Shown piece by piece: positions 17,631 through 25,152 of a DNA stretch of 38,239 nucleotides. The notes under the pieces were generated by a model. The model searched no databases. It saw only the letters and a program-made list of their open reading frames with translations, and was not told where the DNA came from. Position numbers and translations under genes: made by a program. This DNA comes from Acinetobacter sp. UBA3106 (GTDB lineage Bacteria > Pseudomonadota > Gammaproteobacteria > Pseudomonadales > Moraxellaceae). Position 1 is the stretch's first letter. Each line of letters begins with the position of its first letter. The stretch is taken from positions 61,759-99,997 of the forward strand of contig DFAM01000015.1 in the NCBI GenBank assembly GCA_002365595.1, given 5' to 3'.

Positions 17631-18362
17631 ATGTCAAAACGCCTAAAATTTTTTCTAAGCCATTTATCTATTTCATTTCTAATTGCTTTACTTGTCGTTG
17701 GACTTGTGTTTTTCATTTGGTATCCATCTCCTCTAGCAAGCGCAGTTGGCGTTACCCATATCTTTTTAATGCTGTTGGCAATCGATGTAATTGTCGGACC
17801 AGTCTTGGGTTTATTGGTCTATAAGGAAGGTAAGAAATCACTTAAATTTGATATTGCAGTGATTATTGCCTTGCAGGTTTCTGCTTTATGTTATGGTGTT
17901 TATAGTATTGAGCAAGGCCGTCCAGCATGGTTGGTTTATTATGTGGATCGTTTTGAATTAATAAGAAAAAATGACCTTCTTTTAGAAAATATTGATCAGG
18001 CACAATCGCAGTTCCAACAGGTGTCATGGGGTAAACCACAATTTGCTGCAGTCAAGTCCGCAACAAATGCACAGCAACGTCAAAAAGATATGTTTACAGA
18101 GGTATTGGGTGGAGTTTCTCTTGCTCAGCAACCTGAACGTTATATCGATTTTACTCAAGCTAAAGCACAAATACAACAAAGAGCTAAAAATCTAGCCGAA
18201 CTTAAACAGTATAATGGTGAAAAGCAGGTTGAGGATATTTTAGAAAAATACTCTCAAGCCAATGCATTTGTGCCACTAAAAGCAAATGCTGTCGACATGA
18301 CTGTACTTATTGATGCCAAGGGTGAAGTAGTCAAAATTGTCGATTTACGGCCATGGAAATAA
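17631..18362 (+). CDS. tfpZ: TfpX/TfpZ family type IV pilin accessory protein
   Basis: The 243-residue protein has three hydrophobic helices near the N-terminus (about 10-31, 38-62, 74-92; signature stretch WYPSPLASAVGVTHIFLMLL and DVIVGPVLGLLVYKEGKKSL) and a periplasmic helical and mixed domain. Such proteins are encoded next to pilin genes in several Pseudomonas pilin groups and in Acinetobacter; they aid pilin assembly or expression by an unclear mechanism. It begins five bases after the ART-like gene. The family is clear; the exact letter (TfpX, TfpY or TfpZ) is less sure. Confidence 0.85.
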   Translation: MSKRLKFFLSHLSISFLIALLVVGLVFFIWYPSPLASAVGVTHIFLMLLAIDVIVGPVLGLLVYKEGKKSLKFDIAVIIALQVSALCYGVYSIEQGRPAWLVYYVDRFELIRKNDLLLENIDQAQSQFQQVSWGKPQFAAVKSATNAQQRQKDMFTEVLGGVSLAQQPERYIDFTQAKAQIQQRAKNLAELKQYNGEKQVEDILEKYSQANAFVPLKANAVDMTVLIDAKGEVVKIVDLRPWK

Positions 18363-18396
18363 TTCAAAAGCACAGAAAATAATGGTCTTTTGAATT
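18361..18396. other. Hairpin between tfpZ and the oligosaccharyltransferase gene
   Basis: AATTCAAAAG and CTTTTGAATT are perfect 10-base inverted arms around a 16-base loop. There is no T-run, so it is not a classic terminator. Confidence 0.55.
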
Positions 18397-18430
18397 ATCA
18401 TATTGCGCAGCACTTTAACTGTAGTACAGC

Positions 18431-20065
18431 ATGAAATTCCTCCTACTTCTCTTGGCCAGTGTGTTCATCTCACTGGCGTGGCTCTTGCCTATCCATTACA
18501 GGCCTTGGGTTACCTACACGGGTGAACTGTTTGCCTTTTTATCTCTTTTCGTTTTAGCTGCAATTTATTTAAAAGATAAAATTAAACTACCGCTGATCAG
18601 CTTACCCATATTGTCCCTTGCAGCTATCCCGCTGGTTCAATATTGGACAGGTGAGCTCTTTTTCTTTGATAAAGCCCTGATCTGTACGTTGTTTGTCTTG
18701 GGATTCTGGCTGAGTACAGTAGTTGGATATAATTTATCGAGCGAAAAGGTGGACCGGGCAAGTATTTTTACCGGACTTAGCTATGTGTTTCTTATGGCTG
18801 GAACAGGGGCGGGTATTATTGCTATTTGCCAATGGTTAACGCTAGATGCTTATATCCCCGGAATGGTGGATATGCAACGTGCTGTTCGTCCTTACGCCAA
18901 TTTTGCCCAGCCCAATAATATGGCCACTTTTTTGCTCATGTCTCTTTTAGCATGTTTATATTTATACGAAACAAAAAAAGTTCAGACCAAATGGCTAGTT
19001 CCGGCAGCATCTATTATGTTGATAAGCATAGCATTAAGCCAGTCCAGAACATCATGGGTGGCTTGTGTCTTTATTTTGGTTTATTTAGCCTATCAGCAAT
19101 TTAAAGGTTATATCCATATTAAATGGTATTACCTAGCGGCGTGGCTATCTGTATTTATAGGGTTAGTTCTTGTGTTGCCTATAATGGGTAGCTATTTAAC
19201 ACAATTATTAGATATACAGATTAAAGCTGTCGATGTAGCAAGACGTGCAACAGGGGATATGTCGCGTTTAGCGATTTGGAATCAAATGCTGCATGCTGTT
19301 ATGGACCGTCCATGGTTTGGCTATGGCTGGAACCAAACCAGTGTTGCGTATACCTTGGTTAGTGATCATGTTCAGGGACCGGTATGGATCCGTAGCGCAC
19401 ATAATTTTATTCTCGATTTTATTCTTTGGAACGGCCTCATTATAGGCCTGCCTTTTCTGGCCTACTTTGGCTACTGGGGCTATCAGTTGAATAAGCGGGT
19501 TAATTCCATTGAATCCGTGATCGGGATTTTAATGGTGGGTGCGGTATTGATTCACTCAATGCTGGAATTTCCACAGTACTATGCGTATTTCCTGCTCCCG
19601 GTGGGTTTTATTATTGGACTGGTTCAGTCACAACAAGCAGATACCAAGGTTGTGACCCTTTCACCCAATTATATGCGGGTTGCTTACGGTTTATTTTTCT
19701 TGCTGCTGATTCTGATCGTGCGGGATTATTCGGTGATGGTCCCTAAACTCAATCAGACGTTACGCTATGAGAAAGCACCGGAAAAAATCACCAATCAAGA
19801 TCAGATTTACCTGCTGGAAGAGTTTAACCGCCGTATTGACTGGATTCGTATGAATCCCTATAGCAAGGTGAATGCACAACAGCTTGAGGAAATTGGGGAG
19901 GTGGTTTTGAATTATCCGACCACTTATGATTTATATAAGTATGCCAAAATCCTGGCTTTTAATGGTTATGAGAAGGAAGCTAAACATCAGCTCTGGTTGC
20001 TAAAAAAATTGCGTAAAGTCGACCTGGACTACGCATCATTGGCTCAGCCGGTTGCCAAGAAGTAA
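18431..20065 (+). CDS. PglL/TfpO-type pilin O-oligosaccharyltransferase
   Basis: This 544-residue polytopic membrane protein has about ten to twelve helices and the Wzy/PglL features: YANFAQPNNMATFLL (the conserved QPN motif), SQSRTSWVA, FGYGWNQT and a periplasmic loop with RSAHNFILDFILWNGL holding the conserved His. PglL enzymes transfer lipid-linked glycans to Ser/Thr of secreted proteins. Adjacent to a pilin gene they are usually pilin-specific (TfpO in A. baumannii, PglL-ComP in A. baylyi). The soluble C-terminal 100 residues are helical. No convincing ribosome site precedes the ATG, which starts 68 bases after tfpZ behind a hairpin. Confidence 0.9.
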   Translation: MKFLLLLLASVFISLAWLLPIHYRPWVTYTGELFAFLSLFVLAAIYLKDKIKLPLISLPILSLAAIPLVQYWTGELFFFDKALICTLFVLGFWLSTVVGYNLSSEKVDRASIFTGLSYVFLMAGTGAGIIAICQWLTLDAYIPGMVDMQRAVRPYANFAQPNNMATFLLMSLLACLYLYETKKVQTKWLVPAASIMLISIALSQSRTSWVACVFILVYLAYQQFKGYIHIKWYYLAAWLSVFIGLVLVLPIMGSYLTQLLDIQIKAVDVARRATGDMSRLAIWNQMLHAVMDRPWFGYGWNQTSVAYTLVSDHVQGPVWIRSAHNFILDFILWNGLIIGLPFLAYFGYWGYQLNKRVNSIESVIGILMVGAVLIHSMLEFPQYYAYFLLPVGFIIGLVQSQQADTKVVTLSPNYMRVAYGLFFLLLILIVRDYSVMVPKLNQTLRYEKAPEKITNQDQIYLLEEFNRRIDWIRMNPYSKVNAQQLEEIGEVVLNYPTTYDLYKYAKILAFNGYEKEAKHQLWLLKKLRKVDLDYASLAQPVAKK

Positions 20066-20091
20066 AACTTTAACAAGCGAATCTCATAAAT

Positions 20092-20121
20092 AAAATAGCC
20101 AGTCAATTGACTGGCTATTTT
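20092..20121. terminator. Bidirectional terminator between the oligosaccharyltransferase and bfr genes
   Basis: A perfect inverted repeat of 13 bases per arm (AAAATAGCCAGTC / GACTGGCTATTTT) around AATT, with T-runs in both directions, serves the convergent genes on each side. Confidence 0.93.
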
Positions 20122-20126
20122 TATAC

Positions 20127-20591
20127 TTAAATCTGGCTTTGAATATAATTTTCGATACCGACCTTTTCCACTAGATCAAGCTGCGTAGTGGTCCAATCCA
20201 GATATTCTTCTTCTTTTTCCAGAATTTCCTGAGCTAGGTCACGGGTGACATAATCCATTTCCTGTTCAGCCAGGCTAACCGCTTTTTGCAGTGCTTCAAT
20301 ATTTTCATTGACCTTACGAACATCACAATTCAGTACTTCAACAGTATGCTGACCGATGTACAACTTGCCTAAATTCTGTAAGTTAGGCAGACCTTCAAGA
20401 AATAAAATCCGTTCAATAATTTTATCTGCATCTTTCATTTGTTGAATCGATTCTTTGTATTCTGCCGAACCCAGCTTTTCAATTCCCCAATCGTTGAACA
20501 TGCGGGAGTGCAAAAAATACTGGTTAATGGCAGTTAACTGGTGATAAAGCACCTGATTTAACTGATTAATGACATCACGATTGCCTTTCAT
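20127..20591 (-). CDS. bfr: Bacterioferritin, haem-binding type with degenerate ferroxidase centre
   Basis: The 154 residues align end to end with E. coli Bfr (shared AINQYFLH, RMF, IERILFLEGLPNLQ, DYVxRD). Met52, the haem ligand, is kept. Of the six ferroxidase ligands, however, only Glu127 remains: Glu18 is Gln, Glu51 is Gln, His54 is Asp, Glu94 is Val and His130 is Tyr. Comparable split subunits occur in Neisseria and Pseudomonas putida, where one subunit binds haem and a partner oxidises iron, so I infer that a ferroxidase-active partner is encoded elsewhere. GGAG precedes the ATG. The bfd gene lies 250 bases upstream on the same strand but is separated by a terminator. Confidence 0.95.
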   Translation of the reverse strand: MKGNRDVINQLNQVLYHQLTAINQYFLHSRMFNDWGIEKLGSAEYKESIQQMKDADKIIERILFLEGLPNLQNLGKLYIGQHTVEVLNCDVRKVNENIEALQKAVSLAEQEMDYVTRDLAQEILEKEEEYLDWTTTQLDLVEKVGIENYIQSQI

Positions 20592-20760
20592 TGAAAGTTC
20601 TCCATCAACAATTTCTGCCTCAACAATATGTCAGGCAATCAAAAAATTATTATTTCAATTATCTTAAACAAGAAGCAAAACAATGGCGAGTAATTTATTG
20701 AACAGCAAATGAAAATCGCAATCAAGAAGGATATGAGCCACTAAACCTAACGGGATACAT

Positions 20761-20788
20761 AAAAAACCCGCCTAGAGTCATAAGCGGG
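20761..20788 (-). terminator. Rho-independent terminator after bfd
   Basis: Read on the minus strand, CCCGC/GCGGG with a 12-base loop is followed by six Ts (A6 at 20761-20766 on the plus strand). Confidence 0.85.
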
Positions 20789-20796
20789 AGAGGAGA

Positions 20797-20816
20797 AAAT
20801 GATCTATTGATCATTT
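20797..20816. repeat. Perfect palindrome between bfd and its terminator
   Basis: AAATGATC and GATCATTT are perfect inverted arms around TATT. It sits 25 bases downstream of the bfd stop, before the terminator hairpin. Confidence 0.7.
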
Positions 20817-20841
20817 GGTGTGTCATTATGATTATCTGGGT

Positions 20842-21036
20842 TTAAGCAGCTACGGAAATACGGGCTGCAATTTCTGAAAGTTCTTCACTAATGATGGCAC
20901 GAGCTTCAGGTGCACAACGACCACAGCAGGTACCTAAATCAAGCAGGTCACGGATTTTACGATAGCTTTCCGCGCCATTTGCGACTGCATCTTTAATATC
21001 TTGATCGGTAATACCACGACATAAGCACACGTACAT
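20842..21036 (-). CDS. bfd: Bacterioferritin-associated ferredoxin Bfd
   Basis: Bfd carries a 2Fe-2S cluster that donates electrons to bacterioferritin so that stored ferric iron can be released when iron is short. The 64 residues show the four ligands in the Bfd pattern: CLC near the N-terminus (Cys4, Cys6) and CCGRC after a helix, plus the RxI helix RKIRDLLDLG. The gene has no clear ribosome site. A perfect Fur-type palindrome lies 46 bases upstream of the start, consistent with iron-repressed expression as in other bacteria. Confidence 0.95.
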   Translation of the reverse strand: MYVCLCRGITDQDIKDAVANGAESYRKIRDLLDLGTCCGRCAPEARAIISEELSEIAARISVAA

Positions 21037-21078
21037 TTGAACTAGCCATAATAAAAGTGAAATGGGATAAGTGATATT

Positions 21079-21097
21079 ATTGATAATTATTATCGTT
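21079..21097 (-). promoter_or_regulatory. Fur box upstream of bfd
   Basis: GATAATTATTATC at 21082-21094 is a perfect 6-1-6 inverted repeat and matches the core of the Fur consensus (GATAATGATAATCATTATC). It lies where a bfd promoter is expected, and bfd genes are classic Fur targets. Confidence 0.8.
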
Positions 21098-21165
21098 TGT
21101 CAATGAAATTCATTTGAAATATCATTTATTATGATTGAGTTTTTGAATAAAAAAATATCACCTAA

Positions 21166-21196
21166 GCGGAAATCTGAGTGCTGCTCCGATTTCCGC
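21166..21196 (-). terminator. Possible terminator hairpin after ridA
   Basis: GCGGAAATC and GATTTCCGC form a perfect nine-base stem with a 13-base loop. On the minus strand the T-run (complement of A7 at about 21149-21155) comes ten bases after the stem, so termination may be weak. Confidence 0.45.
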
Positions 21197-21258
21197 GCAA
21201 GATGAATTGGTAATTTAGAACTGAGTTTTGAAACTTGGCTATTTAATTTTTTTGTAAA

Positions 21259-21642
21259 TCATTGATTAATAATTACAATACCATCCATTTCAACCAAAGC
21301 GCCCTTAGGTAAGCTTGCTACTCCTAATGCTGCACGTGCAGGATAAGGCTGAGCAAAATATTCACCCATAATCTGGTTGACCAGCTGGAAATGAGAAAGA
21401 TCAGTCAGGAAAATATTCAGTTTAGCGATATCTGCCAACGAGCCACCGGCTGCTTCACACACGGCTTTTAAATTATCAAATACACGGCGAATTTGGGCTT
21501 CAATACCTTCAACCAATTCCATACTATAAGGGTCTAAACCAATTTGACCTGAAAGGTACAGAGTATTTTCAACTAAAATCGCTTGAGAATAGGTACCAAT
21601 GGCTGCAGGTGCATTTTCAGTATGGATTACTTGGCGGGACAT
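21259..21642 (-). CDS. ridA: RidA family reactive-intermediate deaminase
   Basis: RidA enzymes hydrolyse reactive 2-aminoacrylate and other enamine/imine intermediates released by PLP enzymes such as threonine dehydratase. The 127 residues have the standard length and motifs: APAAIGTYSQAI, LYLSGQIGLDP, KLNIFLTDLSHF and the active-site arginine in YPARAALGVASLPKGALVEMD. AAGGAG lies before the ATG. The gene follows spoT by 69 bases on the same strand, as in many gammaproteobacteria, so they may share a transcript. Confidence 0.95.
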   Translation of the reverse strand: MSRQVIHTENAPAAIGTYSQAILVENTLYLSGQIGLDPYSMELVEGIEAQIRRVFDNLKAVCEAAGGSLADIAKLNIFLTDLSHFQLVNQIMGEYFAQPYPARAALGVASLPKGALVEMDGIVIINQ

Positions 21643-21711
21643 CGATTTCTCCTTGTATTATCTCTATGCATCATAGCGTAAATTGTTCAATAAGCGTTAC
21701 TTATGTTTGAA

Positions 21712-23817
21712 CTAACTGGCTTTGGAGGTTTCAGCAATATTGATGGGCTGGGCTAAACGGACGATGCGTGGAAAACCAAAATGCATACGTAAATCGCGAA
21801 TAATCTGCGCAATTTGCTTACGATTATGCACGACGATATTAACGTAGGTTTTGTCTTCATGGTTATGCACCATTTCAACCCCGGTTTTTTCCTTCCGGCA
21901 TTGATAAATCAGGTCGGAAACTTGTTCATCACTCATTTCCATATCAATGCTCAAATAAGCGGTGAAACTGATGTCATTAACTTCTTCAGAGGTCCAATGC
22001 AACGGCATAATATTTTCTGGATGCTGATGCTGTTCATGCAAAAGATTATGACAACGGGCACGATGCACAATTAAACCACGGCGAGAAAGGTGTCCCTGAA
22101 TCGGATCGCCCAGTACAGGGTTGCAACAATGGGCATATTTGACATCTACCCCTTCAGTGCCTTGAATGAGACGGGTAGAGGACTGATTATCCAGACTTTG
22201 CCCTTGTGCAAACAAATGGTTGGCCACTAATTGCGGTAACAGGTCACCCACAGCAATCTGTTCAAATAGCTGCTCCTTGGATTCGATATATCGCCATTGC
22301 AAAATATCCATCCAGTCCGATTCAGTTAAATCTTTAATGGAGCGATTAAACAGTTTCAGCGCACGATTCAGAGCCTGCTGACCCACCAGTTGTTGTTCTT
22401 CAATATCTTGATCCCGCAAAATATTCTGTATCGCACGACGCGCTTTCTGGGTGTTAATAAAGCTGAGCCAGTCGGGATTGGGTGTCGCCAAGACATCCGT
22501 GATGATCTCGATCACTTGCCCACTTACTAGCGGGGTGGAAAGAGGGCGGGTTTCCCCATTTATCTTTGCTCCTACAGCATGGTTGCCTAAAAACAGGCTG
22601 GCTGAATAAGCAAAATCGACTGCGGTAGCCCCTTGAGGGAGTTCGTGCAAATGGCCATGTGGGGTATATACCCAGATTTTTTCTTGGTGCAAATAATCTA
22701 ACAAATCACTAAAAGTGGTTTTGGCACATTCACCATCTACCAATACATTCAGATTCTGCATAGACGCCTGAATGGCTGAACGGCAGGCTTGCGGTGCATT
22801 TTCACCCAATACCACACCAAAACGGGCAGCCTTACGCATCAGCTCGGTCTGAATGGTCAATGAAAGTGTAGTTTTTTCACCTTTTAACCGCATCATTAAA
22901 GACTGGTTACCACCCGGTAATGGACGGCGAATATGGTCTTCATAATGCAAAATCTGGAAATTTTCGCGCAGAATTTCTGCCAGGCGGTCACAGTCAGCGA
23001 TGCTTTGCAGAATAATCTCAAAAGCATGACTGTGAGTCAGTTCCTGTAGATTAATATCGTTTTTGACGAAGTGGCGCAGTAATTCAATATTATTATTTTT
23101 CTTTTTAATACGACCGCTAATCTGGTGTTGTTGCAGCAGCTCAGTCAGCTTCTTTTCCCAGATGCTCTGATATTCGCAGCGTTTCGGTTTAGTTTGTAAT
23201 AATGCATCTTGCACATTATTAAACATATCCAGGTCAAGATTTTGATAGCAAAGATGTTCCAGATTGTCGGCCATCTCGTTCATACCAACAATACGCGCCA
23301 TAGGCACAAAAATATCAAAGGTTTCCTGCGCAATACGTGCGCGTTTATCAGGACGTAATGATCCCAGAGTGGTCATGTTGTGATAACGGTCGGCCAGTTT
23401 AATGATAATGACACGCGGGTCTTGTAGGGTGGCTTGCAGAATTTTTCGGAAAGATGCAGCTTTATTATATTCTTTATCACTTGAATGGCTGAGTTTAGTC
23501 ACACCATCGACCAGTTCGGCAACGGTACGTCCAAATTTTTCACAAATATCGTCTTTGTTGAAGTCAGTATCTTCAATCACATCATGCAGCAGGGCAGCCA
23601 TCAGGGTTTCGGCATCCAGGCGCATATGCGAAAGAATACTGCTGACCGCAATCGGATGCAAAATATAAGGTTCGCCGCTTTTACGGGTGATGCCGTCATG
23701 GGCAATATCGGCATAATCGCAGGCCACAAGCACGCGCTCGACATCGCTTGCACTTAAGTAAGCATCGATAATAATTTTGAGCTGTTGTTTGGCTTGGCTG
23801 ACCTGTGGGCCTGGCAT
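21712..23817 (-). CDS. spoT: SpoT-type (p)ppGpp hydrolase with eroded synthetase domain
   Basis: SpoT controls the alarmone (p)ppGpp. The 701-residue protein has an intact HD hydrolase domain (about 1-200): RKSGEPYILHP, HD at 78-79 in LLHDVIEDT, and KLADRYHNMTTL. It also has a TGS domain (about 385-445, WVYTPHGHLHELPQGATAVDFAY) and a C-terminal ACT domain (about 630-695). The synthetase domain between them (about 225-350) is degenerate: the RFKDYI motif is absent, NGYQSLHT is reduced to GNQSLMM, and the EVQIRT motif is not kept. I recall that Moraxellaceae SpoT is regarded as hydrolase-only. AAAGGTG precedes the ATG. Confidence 0.94.
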   Translation of the reverse strand: MPGPQVSQAKQQLKIIIDAYLSASDVERVLVACDYADIAHDGITRKSGEPYILHPIAVSSILSHMRLDAETLMAALLHDVIEDTDFNKDDICEKFGRTVAELVDGVTKLSHSSDKEYNKAASFRKILQATLQDPRVIIIKLADRYHNMTTLGSLRPDKRARIAQETFDIFVPMARIVGMNEMADNLEHLCYQNLDLDMFNNVQDALLQTKPKRCEYQSIWEKKLTELLQQHQISGRIKKKNNNIELLRHFVKNDINLQELTHSHAFEIILQSIADCDRLAEILRENFQILHYEDHIRRPLPGGNQSLMMRLKGEKTTLSLTIQTELMRKAARFGVVLGENAPQACRSAIQASMQNLNVLVDGECAKTTFSDLLDYLHQEKIWVYTPHGHLHELPQGATAVDFAYSASLFLGNHAVGAKINGETRPLSTPLVSGQVIEIITDVLATPNPDWLSFINTQKARRAIQNILRDQDIEEQQLVGQQALNRALKLFNRSIKDLTESDWMDILQWRYIESKEQLFEQIAVGDLLPQLVANHLFAQGQSLDNQSSTRLIQGTEGVDVKYAHCCNPVLGDPIQGHLSRRGLIVHRARCHNLLHEQHQHPENIMPLHWTSEEVNDISFTAYLSIDMEMSDEQVSDLIYQCRKEKTGVEMVHNHEDKTYVNIVVHNRKQIAQIIRDLRMHFGFPRIVRLAQPINIAETSKAS

Positions 23818-23963
23818 ATAACACCTTTAATACTTCAGTTTCTACAATTTAAAACGCTAGCCCTTTAATGAAAAACATATTGCATGACTTGTCAAATTTT
23901 TCATTTAAAAAAAGCAAAAAGACACAGCTTTAATAACCTATCTTTAACCTTATGTTATAACGT

Positions 23964-23991
23964 TTATTAGCCCAATATAAAAGTTATGCAA
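23964..23991 (-). promoter_or_regulatory. Candidate sigma-70 promoter for spoT
   Basis: On the minus strand TTGCAT and TAATAA are separated by 16 bases, directly downstream of the rpoZ terminator and about 145 bases before spoT. The match is moderate. Confidence 0.35.
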
Positions 23992-23992
23992 T

Positions 23993-24023
23993 AAAAAAAG
24001 CCTAGTCAAAACTAGGCTTTTTT
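23993..24023 (-). terminator. Rho-independent terminator between rpoZ and spoT
   Basis: GCCTAG/CTAGGC with a six-base loop, extended by A7/T6 runs, follows the rpoZ stop on the minus strand. Confidence 0.9.
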
Positions 24024-24036
24024 AAGATTTTTTTTC

Positions 24037-24318
24037 TTATTGGAAAGAAAAGCCATCTAAATTCAAATTGTTTGCAGAAAGTGCAAGGTCAAGACTGGAT
24101 GTTTGGTAGTCTTGATCACGTTGTTTCAAAATATCTTTAGATACATGACCAGCTGCAATTTCACGTAAAGAGACTACAGTCGGTTTGTCGTTATCCCACT
24201 CTACAGTTGGTTCAATGCCTTGACGTGCCAATTGACGCGCGCGTTTGCTTGCCACTAGTACAAGCTCAAAGCGGTTGTCTACATGGTCTAAACAATCTTC
24301 AACGGTTACGCGTGCCAT
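24037..24318 (-). CDS. rpoZ: RNA polymerase omega subunit RpoZ
   Basis: Omega helps assemble and stabilise RNA polymerase by latching beta-prime, and in enterobacteria contributes to the ppGpp response. The 93-residue product begins MARVTVEDCLDHVDNRFELV, includes SKRARQLARQG and matches the family over its first 60 residues. The frame is open upstream to 24387, but the conserved N-terminus starts at 24318. It follows gmk by 76 bases and ends at a terminator before spoT, so the usual gmk-rpoZ-spoT order is kept while transcription is probably split. Confidence 0.96.
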   Translation of the reverse strand: MARVTVEDCLDHVDNRFELVLVASKRARQLARQGIEPTVEWDNDKPTVVSLREIAAGHVSKDILKQRDQDYQTSSLDLALSANNLNLDGFSFQ

Positions 24319-24394
24319 AAGAATTCTCGTTTGAATATTAAATTTGAACAGACTGGGCAGTATAAAATGCTTTGCCTGTAGACTCAAGTTTTAA

Positions 24395-25018
24395 TCACGG
24401 TTCGATAGGAGTAATTAATTTTTCAATTAATTCCTGATGACGGGCAGCTTGCTGAGATAATACTAAACGATTGGCAATAATCACGCATTCCAGATCATGC
24501 AGTGCCTTATTAAAGTCATCGTTAATAATAATATAGTCGAAGTTGCTATATTGCTGCATGTCTTCAACTGCACAACCCAGGCGGCGTTCAATCACTTCCA
24601 CCGAGTCGGTGCCCCGATTGGAAAGACGTTGACGCAAGTCAAACTGGCTAGGAGGTAAAATAAAAATTTGTTTGGATTCAGGAAAAAGTTTGCGGACTTG
24701 ATCTGCACCTTGCCAATCAATTTCAAGTAAAACATCATGCCCTTTGGCAAGCTGCTGTTTTACAGTCGCTTGAGCAGTACCGTAATAATTGCCAAACACT
24801 TCTGCATATTCAATAAAACCGCCTTGCTCAACCAAGGCAAGAAAATCTTCTTTTTTTGAAAAATGATAATGTACACCGTCAAGCTCACCAGGGCGTTGAC
24901 CGCGCGTGGTATGGGAGACAGAAACGTGCAAATTGGTTACACGGTCGAGAAGGGCTTTAACGAGGGATGTTTTGCCTGTTCCGGATGCAGCAGAAACGAC
25001 AAACAAGAGACCCGACAT
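24395..25018 (-). CDS. gmk: Guanylate kinase Gmk
   Basis: Gmk phosphorylates GMP to GDP in nucleotide synthesis and recycling. The 207 residues start MSGLLFVVSAASGTGKTSLV with the P-loop, followed by the GMP-binding region (SHTTRGQRPGELDGVHYHF, AEVFGNYYGT) and LEIDWQGADQVR. The frame is open further upstream to 25105, but the ATG at 25018 has AGGA at the proper place and gives the family's usual N-terminus. Transcribed divergently from ispH across 134 bases. Confidence 0.97.
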   Translation of the reverse strand: MSGLLFVVSAASGTGKTSLVKALLDRVTNLHVSVSHTTRGQRPGELDGVHYHFSKKEDFLALVEQGGFIEYAEVFGNYYGTAQATVKQQLAKGHDVLLEIDWQGADQVRKLFPESKQIFILPPSQFDLRQRLSNRGTDSVEVIERRLGCAVEDMQQYSNFDYIIINDDFNKALHDLECVIIANRLVLSQQAARHQELIEKLITPIEP

Positions 25019-25152
25019 GATATTTTTCCTGATATGATAAAATATCTTCTCTATTTTAGAGTAGACCAGCATCAAACTAAATAGCTGATCGAAGTTTGTT
25101 TGCATTTATTTCAAATTATTCCGCTCAACTTCGGGTGAACATTGAGGATCTT

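Noticed and set aside
24319..24387. N-terminal extension of rpoZ
   Set aside because: Omega proteins begin MARVTVEDC; the extra 23 residues match no family sequence.
25019..25152. Upstream in-frame extensions of gmk and ispH that overlap each other
   Set aside because: Conserved N-termini and good ribosome sites place the starts at 25018 and 25153; the extensions would be translated leader DNA shared by divergent genes.
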